Below are positions 22,601-29,639 of a DNA stretch of 64,000 bases, piece by piece (position 1 is the stretch's first letter; each line of letters starts with the position of its first letter). A model generated the notes under the pieces. It was not told the DNA's origin. It searched no databases and saw only the letters and a list, made by a program, of their open reading frames with translations. The stretch is from Lycorma delicatula (Eukaryota; Arthropoda; Insecta; Hemiptera; Fulgoridae): positions 64,499,529 through 64,563,528 of the forward strand of contig NC_134456.1 of NCBI RefSeq assembly GCF_047948215.1, written 5' to 3'. Made by a program: the position numbers and the translations under genes.

Positions 22601-23498
22601 AACCTGGTAAGAATCTAGCAAAACATTGGTTGGTTCAGATGCTTGCTTTATTTTTACCTATCACTTGCAAAACATTATTGGCTGTTTCACAAAGAGTGCT
22701 TTTTAGAATTTGACATATGGTTTCTTGGGAAAATCTGGATTCATCAAGGGAAGCAAGAATCGAAAAAGTTAGGAAACAACTGGTCTGCCTTTTGTTCAAA
22801 ATTATAACCTGAAAATATTGTCTTCCTTCATGAGAATTCATTTAACATTTTGACTGTTTTGTTTAATTTCAGAAATTTGATAAACTAAACAACACTAAAA
22901 CAACTACTAAACAATACTAAACAACAGTTTTAAAACATAGTATTCAGTTTTGTTTTAAAAAACTGTTAAACCTATTAATTCGATTAGTTGAACTGTTATG
23001 CTATTTGATAAGTAAAATTGATGAGAAAGCCCAATCCCTCTCGATAAAAAAGCGTGAGGAAAATTAAATGATGAGACTTGTAGTAGTAAAATTGATGTGT
23101 AGCCTATGTAGGCACAGCTTCATTCAACATATTACTACATAAAAAAGATAACTTGCTATTAATAATGATCTCAAGACATGGCAGTGCATTAAATTGTCAT
23201 ATCCTTTTCCCAGATAATTTATTGCAGTTTAATACACATACATAAACAAGTAAATTTGTTACAGAATTATGTTCAAGCATTGCAACGAAAGGTTGTTGGT
23301 ACTGGTAACTGTGGAAGTGGTGGTATGACTGGTGCAGAGAGTTCAACTTTGCAATCAGATGCTACACATTTAACAATATTACCGCCTGAACAGCAACACC
23401 ATTTGTATCATCCTGATGATAATGAAGATGATGACCATCACCATGATGATTTACAACATGTACAGCATTCAAGATCACATGTGCACCATTACCGATAG
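2807..23498 (+). CDS. TMEM198: TMEM198-like multi-pass membrane protein, 3' five coding exons (join 2807-2920, 12564-12782, 17230-17553, 19700-19845, 23265-23498)
   Basis: Five exons bounded by AG/GT join without a frame break (phases 1, 1, 1, 0) and give about 344 residues to a TAG stop. The product matches the TMEM198 (DUF4203) family: a [18 protein letters not shown] block, [20 protein letters not shown], an LGSGMLFA block, a QKGLT exon junction, and WFSWLIL...WPSM followed by an ITGRGIHH tail. At least six hydrophobic segments are visible, then a basic cytosolic-looking stretch ([16 protein letters not shown]) and a His/Asp-rich C-terminus. In vertebrates the protein is a membrane scaffold linked to LRP6/Wnt signalling; that role is family knowledge and not shown here. 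The first visible exon starts in mid-codon, so the initiator exon lies upstream, where I found no candidate within the window. Introns are 2.1-9.6 kb and full of transposon remains. Confidence 0.9.
2921..4898. other. TMEM198 intron, AT-rich unannotated part
   Basis: A/T runs and short spurious open frames only. I see no element ends, RNA gene or exon. Confidence 0.5.
4899..5365. mobile_element. hAT-type MITE, 467 bp
   Basis: The left end reads CAGGGCCAGCCCTAGTG and the right end, read inward on the other strand, CAGGGCCAGTTGTAGGCGG. The first nine bases are identical and resemble hAT termini (CAGGGCCGGCCC class). The interior is AT-rich and non-coding, so the element is non-autonomous. A clean 8 bp target duplication is not evident (AGTGTGTA on the left, GTGTATGT on the right), which leaves the exact ends slightly uncertain. 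Confidence 0.6.
5366..7877. other. TMEM198 intron, unannotated part with a tandem duplication
   Basis: Mostly AT-rich. It contains the 171 bp-period duplication listed separately and a CpG-containing stretch at about 6300-6590 with two small palindromes (GTCTGG...CCAGAC). The minus strand at 7480-7870 gives weak, heavily broken similarity to LINE reverse-transcriptase tails, too poor to call. Confidence 0.4.
5988..6258. repeat. Imperfect tandem duplication, period about 171 bp
   Basis: The stretch at 5988-6088 (TTAACATTAACAATACAAG...GAATTATATGGAATCATATA) recurs at 6159-6258 with a few substitutions and small indels. The segment between them is not obviously duplicated. It could be local tandem duplication or the ends of an unrecognised element. 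Confidence 0.75.
7878..10480 (-). mobile_element. piggyBac-type DNA transposon, nearly full length, inactive
   Basis: The terminal repeats are CCCTTTATACGC at the left end and CCCTTTGTATGC at the right end read inward, 10 of 12 identical. The right flank is TTAA (10481-10484), the piggyBac target; the left flank has decayed to TTTA (7874-7877). The interior carries a broken piggyBac transposase on the minus strand. The element sits in a TMEM198 intron, opposite to the gene. Its 2.6 kb length fits an autonomous founder. Confidence 0.85.
8222..10002 (-). pseudogene. piggyBac transposase pseudogene
   Basis: The probable start is the ATG at 10002; a stop interrupts the acidic N-terminus after six codons. 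Blocks in order are an Asp/Ser/Glu-rich N-terminal region, a [14 protein letters not shown] block, [20 protein letters not shown] (first catalytic Asp region), [16 protein letters not shown] (second Asp region), and [17 protein letters not shown] (C-terminal Asp region). The last part is in another frame: a cysteine-rich zinc-finger end with TIYLCKTCE, a CF residue pair and YHTQLN that closes at a stop at 8222-8224. At least four stops or frameshifts separate the blocks, so no functional enzyme is made. Confidence 0.85.
10485..11085. other. TMEM198 intron between piggyBac and mariner copies
   Basis: AT-rich sequence with no recognisable coding block or repeat end. Confidence 0.45.
11086..12131 (-). 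mobile_element. mariner element, 1046 bp, both ends present, inactive
   Basis: The ends are matching inverted repeats: CAAGGGTCATTCAATTATAA on the left and, read inward from the right, TGAGGGTCATTAAAATATAA, both followed by ACCAG. TA dinucleotides flank the element at 11084-11085 and 12132-12133, the mariner target. On the minus strand the decayed transposase reads in order [15 protein letters not shown] (helix-turn-helix), [15 protein letters not shown] (second catalytic Asp), a [12 protein letters not shown] equivalent of the third Asp block, and [18 protein letters not shown] near the C-terminus, across several frames with many stops. Confidence 0.88.
12564..12782 (+). CDS. TMEM198: TMEM198 exon, central membrane core
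   Basis: The acceptor is TTTTTACAG and the donor GTTAGT. It encodes the best conserved part of the family, [20 protein letters not shown] (TMEM198 hallmark), then two further hydrophobic stretches and a LHFQKG end. Both flanking introns carry large mobile-element insertions, but this exon is uninterrupted and has no stop, which supports a gene still under selection. Confidence 0.92.
12966..12988. repeat. Perfect 10 bp hairpin at the edge of the densovirus insert
   Basis: GGATCTTTTC, loop GGA, GAAAAGATCC. It lies 70 bases upstream of the TATA box, where a densovirus terminal repeat would be, so it may be a remnant of the viral telomere. The assignment rests on position only. Confidence 0.5.
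13058..13092 (+). promoter_or_regulatory. Virus-derived TATA box and arthropod initiator
   Basis: TATATAAG at 13058-13065 is followed, with 32 bases between the first T and the A of the initiator, by CAGT at 13089-13092, the arthropod initiator core. The VP1-like ATG lies 9 bases further on. This short leader is what densovirus VP promoters near the genome end look like. Whether it is still active in the host is unknown. Confidence 0.6.
13530..13710. repeat. Diverged direct repeat, copy A
   Basis: It starts near GGACCCACCTCTTAAGCAAC and runs through GCTTGATTGGGAGAAATG to a CTGTGGCCAGCAGTGTATAA block. Copy B, same orientation and about 1.84 kb downstream, shares these blocks. The mariner remnant at 14.3-14.9 kb lies between them. 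Family not recognised. Confidence 0.65.
14345..14850 (+). pseudogene. mariner transposase fragment, N-terminal half
   Basis: The translation in broken frames gives [11 protein letters not shown], then [17 protein letters not shown] and, without a break from 14533, a helix-turn-helix block ([20 protein letters not shown]), RVAAKFVP and [10 protein letters not shown]. The canonical motif is TGDE, so the first catalytic Asp is Asn here. The match ends just after this block; the part with the other two catalytic residues is absent. No terminal repeats were identified with confidence. Confidence 0.8.
15372..15600. repeat. Diverged direct repeat, copy B
   Basis: It shares GGACCCACCTCTTAA, CAACAAGGCTTGATTG, GAGAAATGTGCATTT and a later CAGTGGCCAGCAATGCAT block with copy A, but has an additional 50-60 bases in the middle. 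A 117-codon open frame starting at 15459 overlaps it; I do not recognise its translation. Confidence 0.65.
15966..15991. repeat. (TA)n microsatellite
   Basis: About 13 uninterrupted TA units directly next to the left end of the following mariner fragment, so it may have grown from the TA insertion site. Confidence 0.95.
15992..16610 (-). pseudogene. mariner (DD34D) transposase fragment, C-terminal half
   Basis: On the minus strand an open frame of 152 codons (16476-16018) contains [15 protein letters not shown] (second catalytic Asp), and [13 protein letters not shown] (third Asp), with exactly 34 residues between the two Asp, the mariner spacing. Upstream, in another frame, an [14 protein letters not shown] block supplies the first Asp. 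The N-terminal DNA-binding half is missing beyond about 16610. The probable 3' terminal sequence GAGACTGGTTCAGAAAAAC lies next to the TA tract. The long open frame suggests a younger copy than its neighbours. Confidence 0.85.
16611..17229. other. TMEM198 intron tail
   Basis: AT-rich, with nothing recognisable until the polypyrimidine tract and CAG before exon 17230. Confidence 0.5.
17230..17553 (+). CDS. TMEM198: TMEM198 exon, last membrane segments
   Basis: The acceptor TTTTTTTCAG is followed by [21 protein letters not shown], equivalent to the LTILGTSIYG region of the family. A glycine-rich, probably extramembrane insert (GAGGGVVG...GSGGSD) comes next, then [22 protein letters not shown], the final membrane helix, and TGRGIHHQQ. 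The donor is a consensus GTAAGT at 17554. The exon ends one base into a codon that the next exon completes as ATG (Met). Confidence 0.9.
17554..19699. other. TMEM198 intron, no coding feature
   Basis: AT-rich. A moderately GC-rich stretch at 18505-18725 (CCTGACCTCCGTAGAGG..., CCCTGATGGGCTG) may be a degenerate repeat but gives no protein similarity I can name. Confidence 0.5.
19560..19611. repeat. (AT)n microsatellite, about 26 units
   Basis: An uninterrupted alternating A/T tract, 90 bases before a TMEM198 acceptor site. It is likely to vary in length among individuals. Confidence 0.97.
19700..19845 (+). CDS. TMEM198: TMEM198 exon, basic cytosolic tail
   Basis: The acceptor TTTTTAG lies just after a long (TA)n tract and a T-run. 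The exon encodes a basic, hydrophilic stretch including [35 protein letters not shown] and VISQ, which resembles the [21 protein letters not shown] tail of insect TMEM198 proteins. It ends in phase 0 at CAG|GTATTT. Confidence 0.82.
19941..22130 (+). mobile_element. ZBED5/FAM200-like hAT transposon, decayed
   Basis: The left end CAGTGGTTCCCAAATTGTG (19941) is a typical hAT terminus. No matching right end was found, so the 3' limit is set by the last protein similarity. It lies in the TMEM198 intron between 19845 and 23265, in gene orientation. Confidence 0.75.
20360..22130 (+). pseudogene. hAT transposase pseudogene, ZBED5-like
   Basis: Blocks in order over several frames are HVAEDLNE (20845) and [59 protein letters not shown] and KYLNPTLNG (about 21160-21255), then [33 protein letters not shown] (about 21650-21760), a KFAWIQD equivalent, [15 protein letters not shown] (about 21870) and a CSDQQVHPS end near 22120. 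These follow the ZBED5/FAM200 hAT-derived transposase from its middle to its end. Frameshifts and stops are frequent. The N-terminal BED finger is only weakly visible. Confidence 0.82.
22235..22347 (-). mobile_element. tRNA-derived SINE (copy 1)
   Basis: The minus strand reads GCTATGGTAGAGTGGTAGCG, an A-box-like start, then a GGGTTCGAATCC B box and the body GGACAAGCATGGTATTTTT...GTGCTACAAAA. Similar copies occur at 46285-46442 and 58497-58626. It is tRNA-like over about 75 bases, but the 3' part does not close an acceptor stem, so it is a SINE head and not a tRNA gene. Confidence 0.75.
22348..23264. other. TMEM198 last intron, remainder
   Basis: AT-rich; no further element ends identified. 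Confidence 0.45.
23265..23498 (+). CDS. TMEM198: TMEM198 terminal coding exon
   Basis: The acceptor TTACAG is followed in phase 0 by [10 protein letters not shown], a Gly/Ser-rich linker, and a low-complexity acidic/His tail ([20 protein letters not shown]) before TAG at 23496. A His-rich acidic tail could bind metal, but this is only a compositional remark. A possible 3' UTR begins here. Confidence 0.82.
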   Translation, partial: NYVQALQRKVVGTGNCGSGGMTGAESSTLQSDATHLTILPPEQQHHLYHPDDNEDDDHHHDDLQHVQHSRSHVHHYR

Positions 23499-23830
23499 TA
23501 ATGTGATAAACATTTTATATTTTTCTTGTTTAAAAAACTATCATTCATTAGTAAATAATTACTGTAATACTTATTGTTTAAGGGTATCATAATTAGCCAT
23601 TAGTTTAGAAGGGATGTAGCCAAAATCTTCACTTTTATTATTATTATTTTTTACATTGAAAAAAATAAAATAATTATTTAATTTACAGTTTGTGATATAA
23701 CAACTTACTGATTGTGTTTTTCTCATTCCCCAAATGAATGATGATTAACATTAAGCTATTCTTTTTTATAAATAAATGGCAAATAATAAATCATCTGCCC
23801 TAGGGTTATATCAACCGAGAGCCATTACCG

Positions 23831-23862
23831 TATCATCTTCTGCATCATAGCAGAAGATGATA
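23831..23862 (+). repeat. Perfect 13 bp stem-loop downstream of TMEM198 stop
   Basis: TATCATCTTCTGC, loop ATCATA, GCAGAAGATGATA. The stem would form in a + strand transcript. It is too short for a canonical miRNA precursor. Confidence 0.7.
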
Positions 23863-24867
23863 TCAGACTTTAAAAAAATTTTTTTTTTTTAAGTTTGTTT
23901 AATATTAATACTTTAGTATAAATTATTTACACTGTAAATCCAGCAAAGTAAGCAGCTTATAATATTTAATCTGTTAACAATTTGGCACACCATCAAATTA
24001 TTTAATTTATTTAAGCTCACAGTCATGTCAAGTTTTATTTTAAGTAGGAGTTTCAGTTGTGTGAGAGATTGAAAATGTTGTAAAAACCTTGAAATCATAC
24101 AAATGACATTGCAAGCATAAGTGATAAGTAATAAAGCATTGAGAATTTATGATATGGAAGAATAAGAAGATGAATATGACACAACATTGTAAAATGATGC
24201 AGTCTTTTCTCTATACATGTAATGCATTGTCCTTCTCTGCTAACACCTAAACAAAAAGAGTATGACGGCTTATCATGAATTCATATAAACAGTAACTAAT
24301 CATTGCATTATTTTTATTTTATGAGGCCTATGAAAGATAAACTCTGTGGAACAGAATTTAGCTTCTTATTCTCTATTAAAATAAAAATCTGGAAAATTTT
24401 AAAAATATTACTCTCTGATTTCTTATGACCCATTTAAAACAAGAAAATAATGGCATTCCTTTTTATTTTGTAAGTTTTTTCAGTTTGATTTGTTTATGAA
24501 TAAAATTTATACTGCATAAACATCACAATTTTTATGGGGCTAATATTTTTTTTAATATAAAAAACTTTTCTTTTTTTTGGATACTGAACTATATAAATAA
24601 CGGCTATGAACACCAATTGTAAATATGTAAGATTTGTTTTTTAATCACAGTTTGAAGTTTATTAGTATACAACATACAAAGTCTAATAAAGTTGATGCAA
24701 AGTTTAATAAAGTTGATTGGATGCCTATGAATAAACACTAAAAAGAAAGCACATTTAAATATATGACACAGGGAGCACACCTCACCAACACAATGATTCT
24801 CCAGACACACACTGTCAAAAATCAGCAACACACTACCACACAAAACTAACCCCTCACCATGCACATG

Positions 24868-24905
24868 CGCTCTCTCTCTCTCTTTTTTTTCTTTCTCTCT
24901 TTCTT
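24868..24905. repeat. CT/T-rich low-complexity tract
   Basis: (CT)n followed by T-runs and CTTT units. The open frame on the opposite strand across it (KEREKEKKERE) is an artefact of this tract. Confidence 0.9.
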
Positions 24906-25299
24906 TCTTGCACACATGCACACATACATATAGAAAAACCCAAATGCAGGCTAATGGAGATTATGTATTCAGATATACTAGTAGAAATCTTTTAAAATAG
25001 GCACATACATAACAGTACTAGCATTTATTCATACATACTATTATGTAGTGTTTTTATATTATAGACACAATATACTAAATTATAGCTTCAGACATATCAT
25101 GGAAGAATTAAATCAATCACATTACCATTTGAATTTGTTGTGTAGTTTGTTTAGCAGACCAGTGAGAATACTATTTTTACTAATGAACATATCTCTTCAA
25201 TGACTGAATTCATACAACAATATTTGATTGTCAAACATTTTTCTGTTTCAGATTCTGTGAGGTTTTTGTGTTTATATTTATTTTTTGTGTTTGCATTTA

Positions 25300-25346
25300 C
25301 ATCTTTCCAAGATGTATCTTTCCAAGGTGTTCATCTTGGAAAGATG
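25300..25346. repeat. Perfect 15 bp inverted repeat
   Basis: CATCTTTCCAAGATG at 25300-25314 and CATCTTGGAAAGATG at 25332-25346 are exact reverse complements; a third partial copy (TATCTTTCCAAGGTG) fills the loop. It adjoins the 3' side of the following mariner relic. Confidence 0.85.
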
Positions 25347-25349
25347 AGA

Positions 25350-26640
25350 TTGGAAAGCTTTACAGCTAGGCTTGTAATTTTAAAATGGCATTACTTGCAG
25401 GAAATTGTGAAGGATCTCCTTCAAAGTGATCTCCAGACTGAACACATAGACTCAAACAATGTTTACACTTTTGGAAACGTTCCTGGAGGTTTTCTTTCTT
25501 AAGTGTTAAGAACCCTCTCTGTATTTGCCAGGATACCTTCAATTGAGTCAATGGATTCTCTCTCAGTGAAGATTCTAATTTAGGAAATAAGTAGAAGTCG
25601 GCAAGGACCAAATAAGAAGAGTAGGGGGTTGCAGAAGTACAGGAATTTGGCTAAAAATTTCATGATCAAGAAACCAGTGTGTTGTGGTCCCAGTTCTTGT
25701 CTTAATTCAGGGTCCTCTTGTCAGTTCCAGAGGACCCAGTTCTTGTCTCATCAAAGTGCAGGCCTTTTTTTCAGCACATTGTTGTACAAAAATTGAAGGA
25801 CCCTTTTATAGTGTTCCTGGTTGACTGTCTGCCCCCTAGCAACAAATTTGTGATACATGTTACACAATACTCATAGAATCAAAGAAAACCACCAGCATTG
25901 TCTTCACATTTGAGTGACTTTGTCATACGATTTTCGGTTGTGGCAAACTTGGACCCTTCCACTGCAATGATTGTGCCTTTGTTTCTGGATCATACCTGTA
26001 GATTCATGATTCGTCATCTGTAATTACTCTATTTAACAAATCTGGGTCAGTTTCAGCCCAGTTAATAAGTTCTTGGGACCTTCAAGTTGATGTTGTTTCT
26101 ACTGATCTGACAACAATTTCAGTGTAAATTTTGTGAATACTTGACGCATATTGAAGAAATCTTCAGTTAAAATTGACTGAACCACATAGAAATTAAATTC
26201 AGTTTATCAGCAATCTTCCTAATTGTGAGTATAGTCAGACATGTTTTTGAAGTGTAAATTTTTGTAATTTACACATTCAAAAACTAACAGCCACTGGAAT
26301 CTTTGACTGATTCGTATTCATCTTTGAATCTGTTCAACTAGATAAAAACATTTTGCCGGTGCAGACATTTATCCCCAAAAATTGTTTTTAAGAGTTTGTA
26401 AGTCTCCAAGCAGATTTCCCAGTTTTCATACAAAATTTGACACAAACTTGATCCATTTTGCAAAATCAATATTCCAGATATTGCAATGATCTTTTCAGGA
26501 TGTTTCAAGGACAAAACAAGCTTCTCCTTCCACACACCTGCAGGCAAACTTACTCCCTTCTATTGAGTAATGGTGGCACCTGTCTTAAAATTTTCCAATC
26601 ACATCTCATATATTATGAATGCATTCTACAGTTATTGATA
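25350..26640 (-). pseudogene. mariner transposase pseudogene, near full length
   Basis: On the minus strand the N-terminal block CQILYENWEICLETYKLLKTI with a FGDKCL continuation (about 26350-26450; family: KFCVKLGKS.ET...L..AFGDEALS) is followed by an ITDDESWIYRYDPETKAQ block (about 25970-26040, first catalytic Asp) and VLADFYLFPKLESSLRE (about 25560-25610, third-Asp region). The second-Asp region is disturbed by a duplicated CCCAGTTCTTGTCT motif (about 25688 and 25734). Many stops and frameshifts are present. Terminal repeats were not identified. Confidence 0.75.
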
Positions 26641-28930
26641 TGTAGTTGTAAAAAAAAAAGATGACTATTATAATTTTTTCATACAATTATTGTTATTCTT
26701 TGTGCTAAAAAATTCAATTGAGGTTGTTAACCAGTTTTATCAAATCTAAATCCACATCATCAATCTTACACATTATGTTACTCTAAATCAATTGATCTAC
26801 CCAGCACTCAATTTGGGTATTTCATCCATCTTGATAAAATATTTATAATCTTTGTAAAATATCATATTTTGATTCTTTAAAAAATATTGATTCACATAGT
26901 ATCAGATCTTTACTTTGTGGAATTATGAAAGTAGTTTGATTTTATAAATCTCCTCAAAGGGTCCCCACATATAGTTCTGACCATTCATTTTCCATAGACA
27001 ACTTTTTGAGAACCATTTTTTCATACAATTATTTGTTTTAATTTAGCTATAATTAAGCTAAGTTTAATGGTAATTAAATTGAACATTAAATACTTTAGTT
27101 AATTACAAAAATTCTGTACCAGAAGTGTTTTAAAATATTTATTTAGCAATTATATAATTGAAATTATCATTTGATAATCCATTGGCTACATCCTTTGGTA
27201 AGTTTATTAAAATAAGTATGTCATATTACAATTACCATTTTAGTCTAATAACCATTAAAAAAAAAAACTGAAAAAATATATGTATTATTTACATTACAAT
27301 ACTATATGTATTGTGTCATACATATTTTTAAGATATAAAGCGATTAGTGATTTTTAATATTTCTAAAAAGAAAAAATGCCAGTTTTTTATAATTAAAGTT
27401 TTTTAAAGAATTAGAAAACATAGTAAAAATAAATAACTTACAGTATAAAAATTATAGTTTGTCAATTTTTTTTTTTAACTGTATAATTTTTAATTATTGT
27501 TTTCTTTTGCTACTTTTTTTCTACTAACATTAATGAGAACTGTTCTGTAGCTAAATTAAAAAAATGTAAGGTCTAAGCTAATAAGTCATGCATGATCTCC
27601 AGTTAATTATTTGTAGTTTAATGAATATATAAATAACATTTTTTTATCAAATACTGTAGTTATATCTTGTTCAAATACTACTGGATGTAAAATTTAGTTT
27701 TAAAAACAAAATTATGTTATAAGCTAGTGCATAAATTAAGCACAACTGAAATATTAGAAGTTATTGATAAAGCCTCAATTCTTATTATAAGAATTATCTG
27801 TAATAGTATTAAAATATTTTCTGTGTTTCATTTACATGAATAAATTACAATAGCATTATGTACAGAAATTAACAAAGCATTTTAGCAGTCCTTAAATTTA
27901 AATAAAGCTACAGTTATCCTTTGTGTTTGTGTACAAGTAAATAAATGTTGTGTGTGTATGTTGTGTTCTGTATTTCTGGTTTTATATATTTATATTTTAT
28001 GTTAAATGTAGCTAAACGTTATATTAAATATTGTTTAATATATATTTAGATTTATTCAGTTGATATTTTGTATTAATGTTATTAAGGTCACTGTTTGTTT
28101 ATTTATTTATTTTACACTTTTAATCAAGTTACTTTTAAAAACCACTTCCCATTTGTGTTATAGAGTAGTAGTATTTGCTACATTTTATAAATTTTTACAT
28201 AAAATTTAACACTTGTATTAGAAAACTGTAATTAAAAAGATTTTGAAATTGTTTTAAAAATTACTTTTAGGATACCCATCTTTTTATGCTCACTAATCAT
28301 TAATAAGTTTCATACAATGAAACTATACACCCAGTGTTGTTCTACTTTGGTGATCTTTCTTCGGTTTATTAAATGCAATTTCAGCTGTTGGCAATTTATT
28401 CTTACTTCTTTTCAATTTTGGATATTACGTGAGTCACTGTAGATTTATTTAACCATTTTTTTAATGGATGTGATAAGACAAACAGAATATTAAATCATAA
28501 TTCAAGGTTCAAAATCATTGGTTTCTAGCAATACTATTTTTTTTTTTTTTTTTTGAAAATATTGCAAACTGTTATATTTATTTACCGATTCTGTTTATTG
28601 CTAATTGTCAGTTATACTAATGCTTAAAGGATGAAGACTATAGATTATATTAGGAAAATTATACATTACATTTTTGAAAATAGAACATTAAAAAATATGA
28701 TTGAAATTAAGAAAGATAATTATAACAAAACATGAAAAAAAATGATTATCTATTTTTTTTTTTTATTGTTAAATAAGTTGTTTTTTTATTGTCTTTTTAA
28801 GAGAGTTATTGTTGCTGATAATTAATACCCAGTGTTTCTAAACACTATTGTCTCTTGCCACCTCTGTTCTCATTAAGTGAAAAAATATTGTAAGTAATGA
28901 TAGTCTTTAAAAAATGTTTGTAGGCTTGTA
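26641..28930. other. AT-rich intergenic or long 3' UTR sequence
   Basis: No coding block, RNA gene or element end recognised. TTTATTTATTTATTTT runs occur near 28100. Confidence 0.4.
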
Positions 28931-28934
28931 TTTA

Positions 28935-29625
28935 AAGTTAGACACTAGGGCTGAAATTAAACATGGGAAAAACAAAAGTTATCATAGTAGACAGAGTCAA
29001 CGATCTTCCAGTCAGTGATGCAGTGAGTGATTTAAAAAAGGTTGACCATTTCGTATATTTAGGATCCACAGTAGAGAAGAATGGGGAATCATTGGCTGAA
29101 ATACGAAGAAGAATTATCTTGTCACAGGAAGCACCTACAAAGTTAACAGCTATTTGGAATGATTGGGCAATCAAATCACAATGCATACAAAGCTGAGACT
29201 GCTTCAGATACTCTTGGACCATCAACATGGAAGATCACAGGAATTGATGAATTTGAAATGTGAGCCTATGGAACAATGCTCCGGGTCGCATGGATGGAAA
29301 AGAGGATGATGAACAACTTGATTATAAACGAGCTGGATATACAGAGGAGGTTGTCTGCAATTTGCTTCTAATGCATCCTCCACTTTTTCAGCAATATAGT
29401 CGAGGCCTGATGAAAATCTTGAGCAGTTAGTTATACAGGGAGAAATTAAGGGCAGCAGGTTACATGGAAGACCGCCAAAAAGATGGTGGACCAAATTAAA
29501 GAGGCGACTGGAGAAACACTAGGCATTCGAGTGGCAGAAGAGCTATGGTGGGAAATTGTCAGCGGGATATGAAGCGGGTCACCAGCTCTCAGAAATGAGA
29601 GGAAGGATCATGGATGATAATCAGT
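28935..29625 (+). pseudogene. LINE reverse-transcriptase 3' fragment
   Basis: From about 28950 the + strand gives KTKVIIVDR, VDHFVYLGSTVEKNGESLAEI and RRRI, then an IWNDWAIKSQ block. In other frames follow a GRPPKRWWTKLKRRLE block and SAGYEAGHQLSEMRGRIMDD near the end. This order (YLGS..., EIRRRI, GRPxKRW) is typical of the C-terminal end of non-LTR retrotransposon ORF2. The 5' part (endonuclease, catalytic RT) is absent, as expected for a 5'-truncated LINE copy. Several stops are present. Confidence 0.75.
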
Positions 29626-29639
29626 GATTTATGTGTTAT

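Larger units (their letters stand above)
23499..25290 (+). other. Probable TMEM198 3' UTR and flank
   Basis: It follows the stop codon directly. It contains a perfect 13 bp hairpin at 23831-23862, several AATAAA-like hexamers (none provable as the used site), and a CT-rich low-complexity tract at 24868-24905. Confidence 0.4.

Noticed and set aside
24604..24921. 105-codon minus-strand frame with KEREKEKKERE
   Set aside because: It is produced by the CT/T-rich tract at 24868-24905; no conserved block or splice context.
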